Source: Rachicladosporium sp. CCFEE 5018 (Eukaryota; Ascomycota; Dothideomycetes; Cladosporiales; Cladosporiaceae). From it: a DNA stretch of 26,409 nt. The notes under the pieces were generated by a model, which searched no databases, was not told the DNA's origin, and worked only from the letters and a program-made list of their open reading frames with translations. The translations under genes and the position numbers were made by a program. The stretch's first letter is position 1; each line of letters starts with the position of its first letter. This document shows, in pieces, positions 1 through 9,240 of the stretch. The stretch lies in NCBI GenBank assembly GCA_002077045.2, contig KZ111171.1, positions 1-26,409 on the forward strand, read 5' to 3'.

Positions 1-645
1 CATCGTTGAGTGGCTGTGGTCGCCGACGTGGACGTGAACCACTGAGTACAGAGCGGTGTCTCATAGGTAGTGGTGTCGGCGCGAGTGATGTTGATGATAC
101 CCCACGAGCGAAGTTGTTCGTCAAGTGAGGTCGATCCAGCCGGTCTTGCAGATCCCGTGAGGGCGGCCGCTGCCAGTCATTCGGTCGGTATGCTTCGGGG
201 ATGGTCGACCACTGACTTTGAGGAAGAGGGCTTGACCACGCCTGCATTGTACTCCGTCCCTCGAGTGCCTCGACGCAGGGTCTGGATGTCGCATTCCTAG
301 GCTGCCTGCCCGACGTTGTTGAGCTGTCATGGCTTTGCCTTGTCCTCGATGGCGACGCATATGTAAAGCGCATCTCATGGTCCTTCTGCATCGCAGAGTC
401 TGACAATGCCAGATCAGCCAGTAGTTCGCGACAAAGCGAGACGCTCCTATAGAAGTCGGCTTGCATCGCTAAATGTGTACAAGCGAGTTCCATGATGTCG
501 GAGAGTTGCACAAAAGAGACTTTGGGCCGAAATGAAAAAGTGTTGGATCGCCGCACCTGCAGCTCATGTATTGGAGGAGCGCATAAAGTGGAACGCGATC
601 GACTCCAGGATATACTCGTGTCGATCGTAAATGCTACATAGCCAA
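1..645 (-). CDS. unrecognised partial open frame leaving the left edge
   Basis: Reading the minus strand from 645 down to base 1 gives about 214 codons without a stop; the frame continues off the window, so the C-terminus is missing. I recognise no domain. The middle part is helix-like (LSDIMELACTHLAMQADF, then SVSLCRELLADLALSDSAM), and the rest is rich in Ser, Arg, Pro and Thr and looks disordered. One possible start is the Met at 493. Another is a short first exon at 825-774 (starting MMLVSILLHSRREAF) joined by a 128-bp intron (773-646, GTAAGA...GTCAG) in the right phase; that intron has no convincing branch site. An open run this long is unlikely by chance but not impossible in 26 kb. Coding status is an inference. 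Confidence 0.4.
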
Positions 646-1638
646 CTGACTATACGGCGGCGGCATCCCGGCACAGGAATGCTCCGGAGTGATAAACGGA
701 TATGAGCCCTGCCGCGGTCACTCTGCCTCAATACTACCGCGCGCCTGATTATGTGCGCAGCAGCGGATCTTACGAACGAGGAATGCTTCGCGACGAGAAT
801 GAAGCAAGATCGACACGAGCATCATCTGCCCGAGCGCACAAAAAGCAGCCCTGGACATGGTCCCAAGATGTCAATCGTATTCTGCGGTACACTTTTCAGC
901 TGGTACATCTAACCTGGAATTACGGTCAGGCTCCCGAAGAGTAGCAGCGTCCGGTCGCGTGGCGTTTTCTGATACGAAGTGCCCTGTGGCGGCACGCAGA
1001 TAGACTCAGCGCTTGGGAGCAGATCTTGGAAGCTTGGCATTCAGGTCTATATTTGAATATAGTAAGCTGATGTTCAAGGTACGAGCATGATCATCGTGAG
1101 CACATACTGCCGACACTACGATGTCATCCAGTGGTCGGCGCAGTCACTCACAATTGACCCCAGTCCAGAAGCGATCCGGAGGCCACCGTTGCGACTTCAG
1201 GTGCTTGGGCCGACGTCGTTGCATTGGGAACGACAAACTGTAGCCTCCATGTTCACGACTCAAAGGTGCCTAATCGCGTGCCGTATAACAGCCGATCGCG
1301 AAGGTCGTAGCGCTGCGCAGCGGAGCAATTCATGCGGGACATGTCATACAGATGAAGATCGTGGAAGCTCAATGCTGAAGGATCGTGGCAGTGAAGTTCC
1401 AAGAATAACTTCCATAGATTGGATTACATAAACATCATCCGAGTCATGCAGAATCGATATGCACTATCCACTTGCTCATGCCACGACGTACCCTTGGGAG
1501 CAATGTCCCAGTCGCTGCGTACAGATGTTGTGCACAGATAACGGGCCGCGTAGCTTAACGCAAGAAGTCGTGATAGTCAACGGACAAACAATCGCGCTGG
1601 AACCTCGCAGGAATCTACACAACAGACGCAGCTGTCTC
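646..1638. other. about 1 kb without a supportable gene
   Basis: Apart from the possible small first exon at 825-774 (minus), I see only short chance frames. Plus-strand frames of 80 and 114 codons here have no recognisable motif, no signal peptide and no intron structure. No tRNA or transposon ends were seen. Confidence 0.5.
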
Positions 1639-1990
1639 TCATCGCTTGAAGCTGGCGTCGAGACTTTTCTCGAGCTGGTACTACGGCTGGAACTCGACAT
1701 ATAGACTCTCCTGCATAAGACGTCAGTGATCATAGCAACGGCCACATCAAGTAGCAGAATGCGTACGGGATCGGCAGCTAGCCTGGCAATGGCCGCAGCA
1801 TCACGATCTGGTAAGACTTTCTTCGGCAACCGAGTTGCCTCGACCATGAGCTAAATCTGACAGCTCTGCTCAAGCAAGGTGTACAAATATGCTGCCTCGT
1901 CGACCGGGGCACCAACAGTGATGAGACCGTGGTTGACGAGGATGCTGGGCCTAGCACCACCCAACGCTTTTGCGTGTATATTATCTTTGC
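1639..1990 (-). pseudogene. class II aldolase/adducin-domain protein, C-terminal remnant with two TAG stops
   Basis: Read on the minus strand, this encodes the C-terminal part of a class II aldolase/adducin-head protein. It runs AKALGGARPSILVNHGLITV, then GAPVDEAAYLYTLLEQSCQI, a TAG stop (1853-1851), LMVEATRLPKK and a DRDAAAIARLAADP stretch. A 56-bp intron follows (1766-1711, GTACGC...GCAG, with an ACTGAC branch-like site), then ESLYVEFQP, a second TAG (1683-1681), YQLEKSLDASFKR and the natural TGA at 1641-1639. NHGLLTVG, VDEAAYLF and DPESLY-EFQP are hallmarks of the fungal family. The first TAG replaces what is usually Gln. The N-terminal half, with the metal-binding region, is absent: the adjoining DNA is the 3' end of the MFS gene, 20 bp away and in the same frame. 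I infer a truncated, dead gene copy. The upstream boundary is approximate. Confidence 0.8.
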
Positions 1991-2009
1991 TGGCATAATC
2001 TGATGAAAG

Positions 2010-3780
2010 CTACTTCTTGTCCTTCTTCACCGATTTCCACTCAGTGCCAAGCGCGCCAATGATGCACAAGCAAGCCAGCGCCAGTGCAACGTACCATGAG
2101 GCTGTGATCGATCGACCGTACGCTGACACCACACTATCCAGCATCCCGTCAGAGAACTGCTTCCTGATCTCCGTCAGCCCCAGTGCCTCGATTGCCGTGA
2201 CATTTGCACCTGGTAATGTGGACTGCAGATCTGCTGATAGCCGGTTTGTAAACACAATCTGCGATACAGAAGTGAACAGCGCAGGTCCGAAACTCTGAGC
2301 GAACAGCACGAGCGCGAGTCCGAGTGGTACGTCTTCCTTAGACAGTGCAGTCTGGATCGAGTTCTGTGGACATTGGAAACCTACGCCGGCGGCAAAGCCA
2401 AGAAGGCCGAAGTAGCATATCAGCGGGGCAAGGCTGGTATATTGGCCCCATGTAGTCATCAGTCCAGTCGCCACAGGTGTGAGGATGGCGGAGCATACCA
2501 TGAATGGGGTGTAGTATCCGAAGAAGCTGGTACTACCAAGCACGTGGTTAGCTAAAGGACTGAGGATATACCAGCAGAACTCTTACCCAGGTCCTTGTAC
2601 GGCGAGCCCAATGAGCGTTCCGATCAACGACGGCAATATCATGTACCCTGATCGTGCGGCTGTATAGCCGTGAACAGCCTGGAAGTAAGCAGGCGCGTAG
2701 TACTCGAGGATTGTCAAAGACGAGACAAGGCCGATTGAGAAGATGATAGCAGCAGCAACATTGCGATCTCTGATCACTCGCCATGGCAGGATCCCCTCGG
2801 CTTTTTGTAGAGACTGATGGACCCCTAGCACGACGAGAAGTACACCGGATACCGCAAGAAGCGCGATGATCCTGGCACTTGACCAGGCGTATGTGACACC
2901 CGCCCAATTTAGCGCAAGGAAGGAAACCGTCAAGGAGCCCGAAAGCAGTGTAGTACCTATGAGGTCGAGCTGTTGAAGCGTTGCTTTCAGCCCAGGGCGT
3001 TCGTTTGCATTATAAGTCGACACTTCTGGCAGGAGGAACACCATGGCAATCAGAGCGCAGCAGCCGAGAGGTAGGCTTATCCAAAAGCACCAGCGCCATG
3101 TCAGGTATTGCGTAATGACACCTCCTGTGAAGTATGTCAGCAGTCCGCACGGGACCGCCTCGGCCGAGCCATCGCATACCAAGGGGCGGTGCGATCAAAC
3201 TGGATAAGACCTCAACTGCGCCAAATATGCTGCCAAACACGGGCCGCTTAGCAGGGGCTACCAAGTCCATGAGCAGATTCCAAAAGCCCGCTGTACCACC
3301 AGCTACGCCGATACCAGTGACGGCGCGACCAACTACGAACATACTTGAAGAAGTCGCCGCTGCACAGAGGACTGACCCGATGAGAAAGACCGCTTGAGAC
3401 GAGATGAACGTCCACTTCGTCGAATGCAGTTTATACAGCTTGCCGAACGTAAACTGCAGTGCGCACGTGGTCAGCCGATAAGCCGTTGCGTACCAGCCAA
3501 CATCTGCGATTGTGTGAAAGTGATCCGTGATCGAAGGCACCGCTACGGCAATTATGTTGCCATCCAGACCGCCGAGAAGGAGACAGAAGATCAGTGCAAG
3601 AAATGCGAGCCATAGCTTTGTCCCGCCAGGATACTCTCTTGGTGGCGTTTCATCTACTGCCGTTGTCAATGTCGAGGCTTCGAGGGTCCCAGTCTTATCT
3701 TCGATCGCTCGTGTCAAGGAGCCTTGCTTCGAATCTTTGTTAGGGTAGATTGGCAGCTCTATGATACCAGCGTCTGCCAT
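2010..3780 (-). CDS. MFS multidrug/toxin efflux transporter, DHA2 (14-TMS) type
   Basis: Predicted plasma-membrane drug:H+ antiporter of 553 residues. Exons are 3780-3180, 3124-2587 and 2532-2010. The introns are 55 bp (3179-3125, GTATGC...TTCACAG) and 54 bp (2586-2533, GTAAGA...GGTAG with a CTAAC branch site). A soluble N-terminus of about 60 residues precedes TM1. The first half has LDGNIIAVAVPSI and WYATAYRLT. The family motif C region, IAPPLGGVI, is restored exactly by splicing out intron 1, followed by WRWCFWISLPLG. The last exon has FFGYYTPFMV and GVGFQCPQNSIQTAL and ends in a Lys-rich tail. This pattern is that of fungal 14-TMS exporters that expel antifungals or secondary metabolites; the substrate cannot be inferred and no biosynthetic genes lie nearby. 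An upstream in-frame Met at 3831 would add 17 residues; I chose 3780 (MADAGII). It diverges from the histone deacetylase gene. Confidence 0.88.
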
Positions 3781-4738
3781 GATCACGATCACCCAATGTG
3801 TAGCGCCTGCGACCAGCCCTTGGAGCGTCAACGCCCATATACTATATCAATGATGCTGCAGACGAACGCCGCATTGCGGTGTTCCAGCCTCGCCATGCTG
3901 AGATTATGCAGGGCGCGGTTCGTGTTCAGCCGCGTATCTAACAACGCCGAGCTCCGAATGCTGCTATGTGCTCGAACCGAAGCTACGCATTGAGGAATTC
4001 CACTCTTCTGTGGCGTATCTCCAGCTCATACAAGGAGAAGACGGATGTATACAAAAGGGTTTTTGGAGGTGTCGCGTCTCGGGGACATCTGCTAAGCTCT
4101 AAGCGATGGCTTGCCAAGCCTCGATGGTCACGTGCTAGACCCCGTGCCAACTCTCAGACCTGCATGGAATATCGCCGTTAGCGTGCTCCGCTGACGTCCA
4201 AGCATTTCCCGCCGTATCTCCCTAATACTATTACACCTCCTCATTGTGCTCGGAAACCATAGTACCACCTCCCGTCTGCTTTGTCACTTTACGTTCACAT
4301 TGCACAGTCTGGTCGTTCTACCCACTTCTGCATCCCGTGTAATACCGTGGAAAGGGACGCAGTGAGCCGATGGGCTCGAGGCGGACTATGCCACGGTAGT
4401 GCTGCGTGCTGTATCAGCCATTCGAGAGCCCGGCAGGGGTCGGCTCGATGCGAGACCAGTATATGTCCAAGTTCACACTCTCTATTCCTCTTGTCCTGTT
4501 GTTTCACTTGCATTATCTCTCTACTTGGGGTAAAGCCTCCTTGAAGCAAGACGTCGAAGATCAAGAATCTAACTACATTATTGCCACTGGTTCTCGGATT
4601 GTTGTTCCCCTCCGCACTCGAAACTTTCCACCGTCCTGACCGCTACACCACCTTCCGCTTCGTCTCGCGCAGCGGGGTTTTCGGGCCTGGCCTGATCCTG
4701 CTCATGTAGTCAAGTCCAAACAGCACAGACATCGTAAC
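3781..4738. promoter_or_regulatory. divergent promoter region between the MFS transporter and histone deacetylase
   Basis: About 0.96 kb between the two start codons. Pyrimidine-rich stretches lie in the HDAC-proximal part (about 4485-4530), as is common upstream of fungal start sites. A CACGTG palindrome, the core site of bHLH factors, sits at 4129-4134. Small frames on both strands show no homology or composition that supports a gene. No TATA element stands out. Confidence 0.4.
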
Positions 4739-6313
4739 ATGGCCATCGCTGGACCAGCAAGCAAGCAATTCCTCCCTCCCATCGATGAGCCAAACACGGG
4801 CATCAATGCACGACCGTCACAACCGAAGAAGGTGGCATATCTCTACGATGCGAACATCGGCCACTACGCATACGAGAGCGGCCACTGTATAAAGCCTCAC
4901 CGTATTCGCATGGCTCACGATCTTGTCATGAACTACGGCATCTTCAATAAGCTTGAGATTTTCAGGGCTCGGCCGGCGTCGAAGTTGGAGATGACGCAGT
5001 TTCATACCGATGAGTACATCGACTTCTTGTCGAAAGTCACACCTGAGAGTGCAGAGAAGTATACTAAGGAGCGCACGAAGTTCAACGTATTGGAGGACTG
5101 CCCGGTACGATAGGACAACTTTGTGTTCATCCAGCTACTAATCCAACAATTAGGTCTTCGACGGACTCTTCGAATACTGTGGTATCTCCGCAGGAGGTTC
5201 CATGGAAGGTGCTGCGAGGCTTAACAGGGGCAAATGCGACATTGCGATCAACTGGGCTGGTGGTCTCCACCACGCGAAGAAGGCGGAAGCAAGTGGGTTC
5301 TGCTATGTCAACGGTGCGTTGCTGCTCACTCGAGTGGTCTGACGGCGTCACACCATTGCTTCACACCGCCACAAGCGCTAACGATGAACAGACATCGTTT
5401 TGGGCATCCTTGAATTGCTCCGCTTCCACCAACGGGTCTTGTACATTGACATTGACGTCCACCACGGCGATGGGGTCGAAGAAGCATTTTACACTACCGA
5501 TCGGGTGATGACGCTATCTCTGCACAAGTATGGCGAATTCTTCCCAGGCACCGGGGAGCTCATGGATATCGGTGTCGGATCAGGTCGTCGATACTCAATC
5601 AACGTCCCCTTGAGAGACGGCATCGATGACGCGAACTACAAGAGCATCTTCGAGCCGATCGTCACCTCGACCATGGAGCATTACCGTCCGGGCGCTATCG
5701 TACTGCAGTGCGGAGCAGACTCGCTGTCTGGAGATCGATTGGGATGCTTCAATCTTAGTATGAAGGGGCATGCTAATTGCGTGAACTTCGTGAAGAGCTT
5801 CGGACTGCCCCTACTGGTATTGGGCGGCGGAGGGTATACCAGTATGTAGTCCGAACGACAAGATCAGGAGATGCCTCGCTGACTAGCGTTACTACAGTGC
5901 GCAATGTGGCACGTACCTGGGCCTACGAAACCGGACAGCTCGTCGACCACGACATGGATGATACCTTGCCTTTCACAGACTACTACGAGTACTATGCTCC
6001 GGAGTTTGCGCTCGATGTGCCAGCTAGCAATATGCAAAACGCTAACACCAGAGAGTATTTGGAGAGGATCAAGACCTTCATCTTCGAGAACTTGAGGAAG
6101 ACGATACCCTCGGCACCGTCTGTGCAGATGCAGGCGATTCCACGCCATTCCATGGGTATGGACGAGACGCTCGATGAAGAAGAGGACCGGCTTGACGATG
6201 AGGACAGCGAGGCTAATGCTGACCATCGGTACACGCAACGCATGGTAGACAAAATGGTTGAGCGAGATGGTGAGCTGATGGCACCGGAGCGAATGAGCAT
6301 CATGGCGGCCTGA
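4739..6313 (+). CDS. RPD3: class I histone deacetylase, Rpd3/HDAC1 type
   Basis: Zn-dependent lysine deacetylase of 463 residues, the catalytic subunit expected in nuclear Sin3-type co-repressor complexes. Exons are 4739-5104, 5154-5313, 5392-5841 and 5898-6313, with introns of 49, 78 and 56 bp. The reading frame is continuous and every junction restores conserved sequence (EDCPVFDGLFEYC, YVNDIVLGIL, GGGYTMRNVART). The active site is complete: His pair H161-H162 (WAGGLHHAKK), zinc ligands D197 and H199 (DIDVHHGDGV) and D285 (CGADSLSGDRLG), and the catalytic Tyr Y324 in GGGGYT. The N-terminal KKVAYLYDANIGHYAYESGH and KPHRIRMAHDLV blocks are typical of class I. The tail after about residue 395 is acidic (DEEEDRLDDEDSE). 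RPD3 is the closest name; identity at the class I Rpd3/HDAC1 level is very secure. Confidence 0.96.
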
Positions 6314-6480
6314 GCGCTTCCACGGGTCGCGGTAGGACTTCGTCGCAGTCGTAGGTGGTCCTGCGCTGGCCAAGATGAGTTACATATCGTAGAGGCGATA
6401 GCAAGTTGGCGTCCAATGAATGTCTGATTGTGGTGCTGTCGTGAATCATTGGCAACACTCCAGGCTGGAGCTGTAAGGAC

Positions 6481-7541
6481 CTACGCGTAGCGTTTCGTTG
6501 CCGCTGGCATCTCTTGCGCCGCTTGCGGTGCGTCCAGCTCATGCCTCTCCACTGGATTGTCTGCATAGAATCCAAACTCACGAGTCAGTGACCGCTTCCA
6601 CAAACTGAACGAATACTCCCTAGAGTCACACCTTTATGTGCACCGATTTCTGCAGGCTCACGCATCTCGTACTGACTCGAAACCTGGGTATAGTGCGGTG
6701 AGCTGATTGTTCCGCTCGTTCTTTCGGCCTCGCGCAATCTCCTTCTGTATTACAGCCACATGCCGACGCAGACAAGAATGGCTACCGCCCCGACGCCAGC
6801 CCCAGTGCCGATACCGACTTTGGCGGACTGAGAGAGGCCTGCTGGGGTGTCCGTGCTTGCAGGCGATGAGCTCGTTGAACCTGCAACAGTGCCCGGTAAT
6901 GGGGCGGATGCCGTGGAGCTAGTCTGAGAGCTGGTGAATATGGCAGACACAGAGGCTGACGTTGATGAAGTGATCGTCGAAGGAGTGCTTTGCGTCGTCG
7001 CGGCAGAGGTGGACAGGAAGCTTGCGAGATTGAAGAGGATCGTAGTAGCTCCTGCATTCGCGGACGAGAGTGAGCTGTACTTCTTGTTCATAACCTCGTT
7101 ACTGACGTTCGCTATTGGATCTGCGTCTGTAGACCAGCAGATGTCGACTTGGCCTGTCAATTCGACGTCCGCGTCAGCACAGTAATGGAAACCTCCAGCT
7201 CTAATCGATCACCGAATCTATTCATTGGACGTACCAGCTCGCTGAGTACAAATCTCCACGCCAGACAAGCAACAGAAAGCTTCCCCAGAGTTGCATTTCT
7301 GAGTAGAAGAGTCGCCAGTACAGTCCACCGAGGCTCCCCAGCACGCCGTGTTCGGATCTCCAGGAGGGCAGCAGTAGTACTTGTCACGTAATTCATCTCG
7401 GGCACAAACCGGTGGTGCTATGCAAGAAAAGTCCATATCCGGGCATCCCAAGGTAGCGTTGGTGTTGAATTATACATCGCTGAATGCATGTGCTCTTGAC
7501 AACCACCACGCTCCGAGCGAGAAAATTAACTGGACTATCGT
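6481..7541 (-). pseudogene. Cys-rich, Ser/Thr-rich single-pass membrane protein; frame interrupted by two TAA codons
   Basis: The longest uninterrupted model is 7436-7235 joined to 7153-6750 (81-bp intron 7234-7154, GTACGT...TTGACAG). It has a Cys-rich ectodomain (PPVCARDELRDKYYCC, EAFCCLSGVEICTQRAGQ, DICWSTDADPIANVSN), a Ser/Thr stalk and a TM helix (VGIGTGAGVGAVAILVCVGM) ending abruptly at TAA 6752-6750. Beyond that TAA the frame continues naturally: a basic stop-transfer (YRRRLREAE), a cytoplasmic tail (YEMREPAEIGAHK), an intron (6631-6561, with CACTGAC branch site), then DNPVERHELDAPQ...KRYA and TAG at 6483-6481. Upstream, the frame also continues (FNTNATLGCPDMDFSC) to a TAA at 7472-7470. 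Before it lies a signal-peptide-like stretch (IVQLIFSLGAWWLSRAHA), which begins at ACG (7541-7539), not ATG. The domain plan resembles fungal cell-surface sensor-like proteins of unknown function. I infer a recently broken gene, but sequencing errors are possible. Confidence 0.65.
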
Positions 7542-8314
7542 CGCTCGGTATATCGCGCGAACGATTTTCGACGGCGGCGGGAAAATGATTGTATCCAGAG
7601 ACACTGAAACGCGTACAGGTACGCGCAGCAAGACGTCTAGGCTTCGGAAACAGTGCAGAAGTGAAGTCGATGCAACGGCGATCGTCGCATCTTATCGGTG
7701 AAATAAGCTTTGTGAAGGGGTGACTAGCGCGATGGGGATGCAAGCCACTCCAGGGTTGAAGATTGCCGGACGGGCCAGACCTTGCTCTCTTGCGGCACAG
7801 CTGTAGATTCAAAGATGCCGCAAAGCCATTTTATTCGACAGATAATCCACGGTGATGCGTCCACAAGCGAAGTGCCCTTGCAACAAAACGCCGGATTTGA
7901 TCAATGTGACCAATGCATCGCGTCTCCAGAGTGCGATACATAGCAAGCTGTATCATTTGAAGTCACGCAATCCCTCCGAGGGTTGTCATAGGCGCGTATC
8001 CAGCCCCATCGAATAGCCATGCGGCCGGGCGTGTTGGTGTGTTCCACCAGACTCCAATCGCACTCTTTGGCCCTACCCGAAACAGCACTAGCACGACTTT
8101 CGAAGAGCACGGCGGCTATCTGCAACCTCTGCCGAAGAGAATTGTCAGGTGCGACAGTCTACGACTTAGGTTCGCTACGCCCTGAATGCCCTCGCTATTC
8201 CAGAAAGCTGACAAATTCGGTGCAGCGTAACAGTCTTGAAAGCCCGTCGTCCGTTGCTGTGAGACGAGCATATCAGTCATTCCATAAGGAGCATTGATCT
8301 CTCCCCTCACCGGC

Positions 8315-8334
8315 CATATATTGTTCGATATATG
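8315..8334. repeat. inverted repeat, 7-bp arms, 6-nt loop
   Basis: CATATAT (8315-8321), six-base spacer, ATATATG (8328-8334). It lies about 165 bp downstream of the LIP2 stop. It could be chance or an AU-rich 3'-UTR hairpin. Confidence 0.35.
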
Positions 8335-8440
8335 TCAGATCTCGTTTCCTTATGATGACCACCCTTGAATCCCAGAGGCGATACTCATTGATGCGCGCAC
8401 GATCATTCAGAGTGATCATCGGAGCAGCTGACACCTACAT

Positions 8441-8460
8441 CTGGACTGGACCGAGTCCAG
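8441..8460. repeat. inverted repeat, 7-bp arms, 6-nt loop
   Basis: CTGGACT (8441-8447), six-base spacer, AGTCCAG (8454-8460). It starts 40 bp downstream of the LIP2 stop on the transcribed side, so it would fall in the LIP2 3' UTR. It may be chance. Confidence 0.35.
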
Positions 8461-8499
8461 GGCAAGCTGTTTACCAAGAAGAACTCGTCTCCGTAGCGA

Positions 8500-9240
8500 T
8501 CAGATCAAGTGGTCATGTTCATCCTTGTCAATGCCAGTGACTCCGTCCAATCCATCAGCTAAGGCCTTGACGAAGATTTCGCCTACATCTTCAACACTCA
8601 GACCGCGCACGCCGACAGCCTCGAGGCTAATCACAGACTTGTCTTCCAGTCCACATGCAATGATTCTCTCGAACCAGCTGAGATCGGTGCTGACGTTCAG
8701 TCCAATGCCGTGACTGCTGACATTCCGTCTGAGGTGCACGCCAACGGCACAGATCTTGCGATCATCGTCGATCCAGACTCCTGGGTTCTCCGTGCGTCTT
8801 GTTGGGATGCCGTAGTGAGCACACGTCTTGATCACGGCAGACTCCAGTAAGTTCACGTAGCATCAAGGCGAAAGACCATGACGTTTGAGATCGATGATCG
8901 GGTAGGCTACCAGCTGACCAGGGCCATGAAAGGTCGTTTGGCCACCGCGAAGGGCTTCGTGAAACTCAGCTTGTCCACCTGCGCGGAGGAAATCCTGTTG
9001 CGCTGGGGTCGCAGATCCAATCTCGCGCCGTCCGCATGTGTAGACCGGGTTGAACTGGGCTGTGATCACTGCCGGTAGTGGTCGAGAGTTCGCCGCCGGC
9101 GTAGCTTTGTACGCCAGATGCTGTGCAACGAGCTTACTTTGAAGTTCACTCGCTTGCGTGTATGATGTGAGGTTTGGCAGACGGATATATCGAAGGAGCA
9201 TGCTGTATTGACGGCTTCGAGACGATCGTTGGAAGAGCAT
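8500..9240 (-). CDS. LIP2: mitochondrial lipoyl(octanoyl) transferase (LipB/Lip2), frame interrupted by in-frame TGA
   Basis: Moves octanoyl from acyl carrier protein to lipoyl-domain lysines (GcvH, 2-oxoacid dehydrogenase E2), the first step of mitochondrial lipoate synthesis. The single-exon frame of 246 codons starts with a basic, Ser/Arg-rich presequence (MLFQRSSRSRQYSMLLRYIR), consistent with mitochondrial import. Family blocks are in order: NPVYTCGRRE (64-73), GGQTTFHGPGQLVAYPI (99-115), GVHLRRNVSSHGIGLNV with the presumed catalytic K162 just before it (DDRKICAVG), and the conserved Cys C196 (IIACGL). Codon 126 is TGA (8865-8863), between DLKRHGLSP and CYVNLLESAVIKT. Homologues usually have Arg there, so CGA to TGA is the simplest origin. 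No intron can remove it without deleting conserved residues. Both catalytic residues lie after the stop. It may be a new nonsense allele, a sequencing error or a readthrough case. It shares a 124-bp spacer with POP7. Confidence 0.88.

Larger units (their letters stand above)
7542..8499. other. about 1 kb spacer without a supportable gene
   Basis: It separates the 5' end of the membrane protein gene from the 3' end of LIP2. The frames here (for example 8019-8297 plus and 7393-7812 minus) show no motif I recognise. Two small perfect inverted repeats lie downstream of the LIP2 stop and are listed separately. Confidence 0.5.

Noticed and set aside
1087..1431. 114-codon plus-strand frame as a gene
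   Set aside because: No motif, no ordered composition, no intron or promoter structure; best explained as chance.
1639..1990. Strong repeat-induced point mutation (RIP) of the aldolase relic
   Set aside because: The coding strand is not AT-rich and TpA is not abundant; only isolated changes are visible, so heavy RIP is not supported.
2010..6313. MFS transporter plus histone deacetylase as part of a secondary-metabolite cluster
   Set aside because: No synthase, tailoring enzyme or cluster-type transcription factor is present on either side; the deacetylase is the general Rpd3 type.
7418..7475. A 58-bp intron (GTATAA...GCATAG) that would remove the upstream TAA of the membrane protein gene
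   Set aside because: It is in phase only with an upstream frame that has no signal peptide or recognisable content, and it would remove FNTNATLGCPDMDFSC, which looks like the natural start of the Cys-rich domain. Kept as an alternative, not the preferred model.
8826..8860. A short intron that would remove the LIP2 TGA
   Set aside because: The only nearby GT...AG pair gives about 35 nt, below any intron here, and would delete conserved residues (CYVNLLE).
8863..8865. Selenocysteine at the LIP2 TGA
   Set aside because: The family usually has Arg at this position, not Cys or Sec; Dikarya are not known to use selenocysteine; and the downstream hairpins are far too small for a SECIS element.
1639..9240. 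Alternative genetic code with reassigned stops
   Set aside because: TAA, TAG and TGA all occur as interrupting codons, and the same three codons end the intact genes of the window normally.
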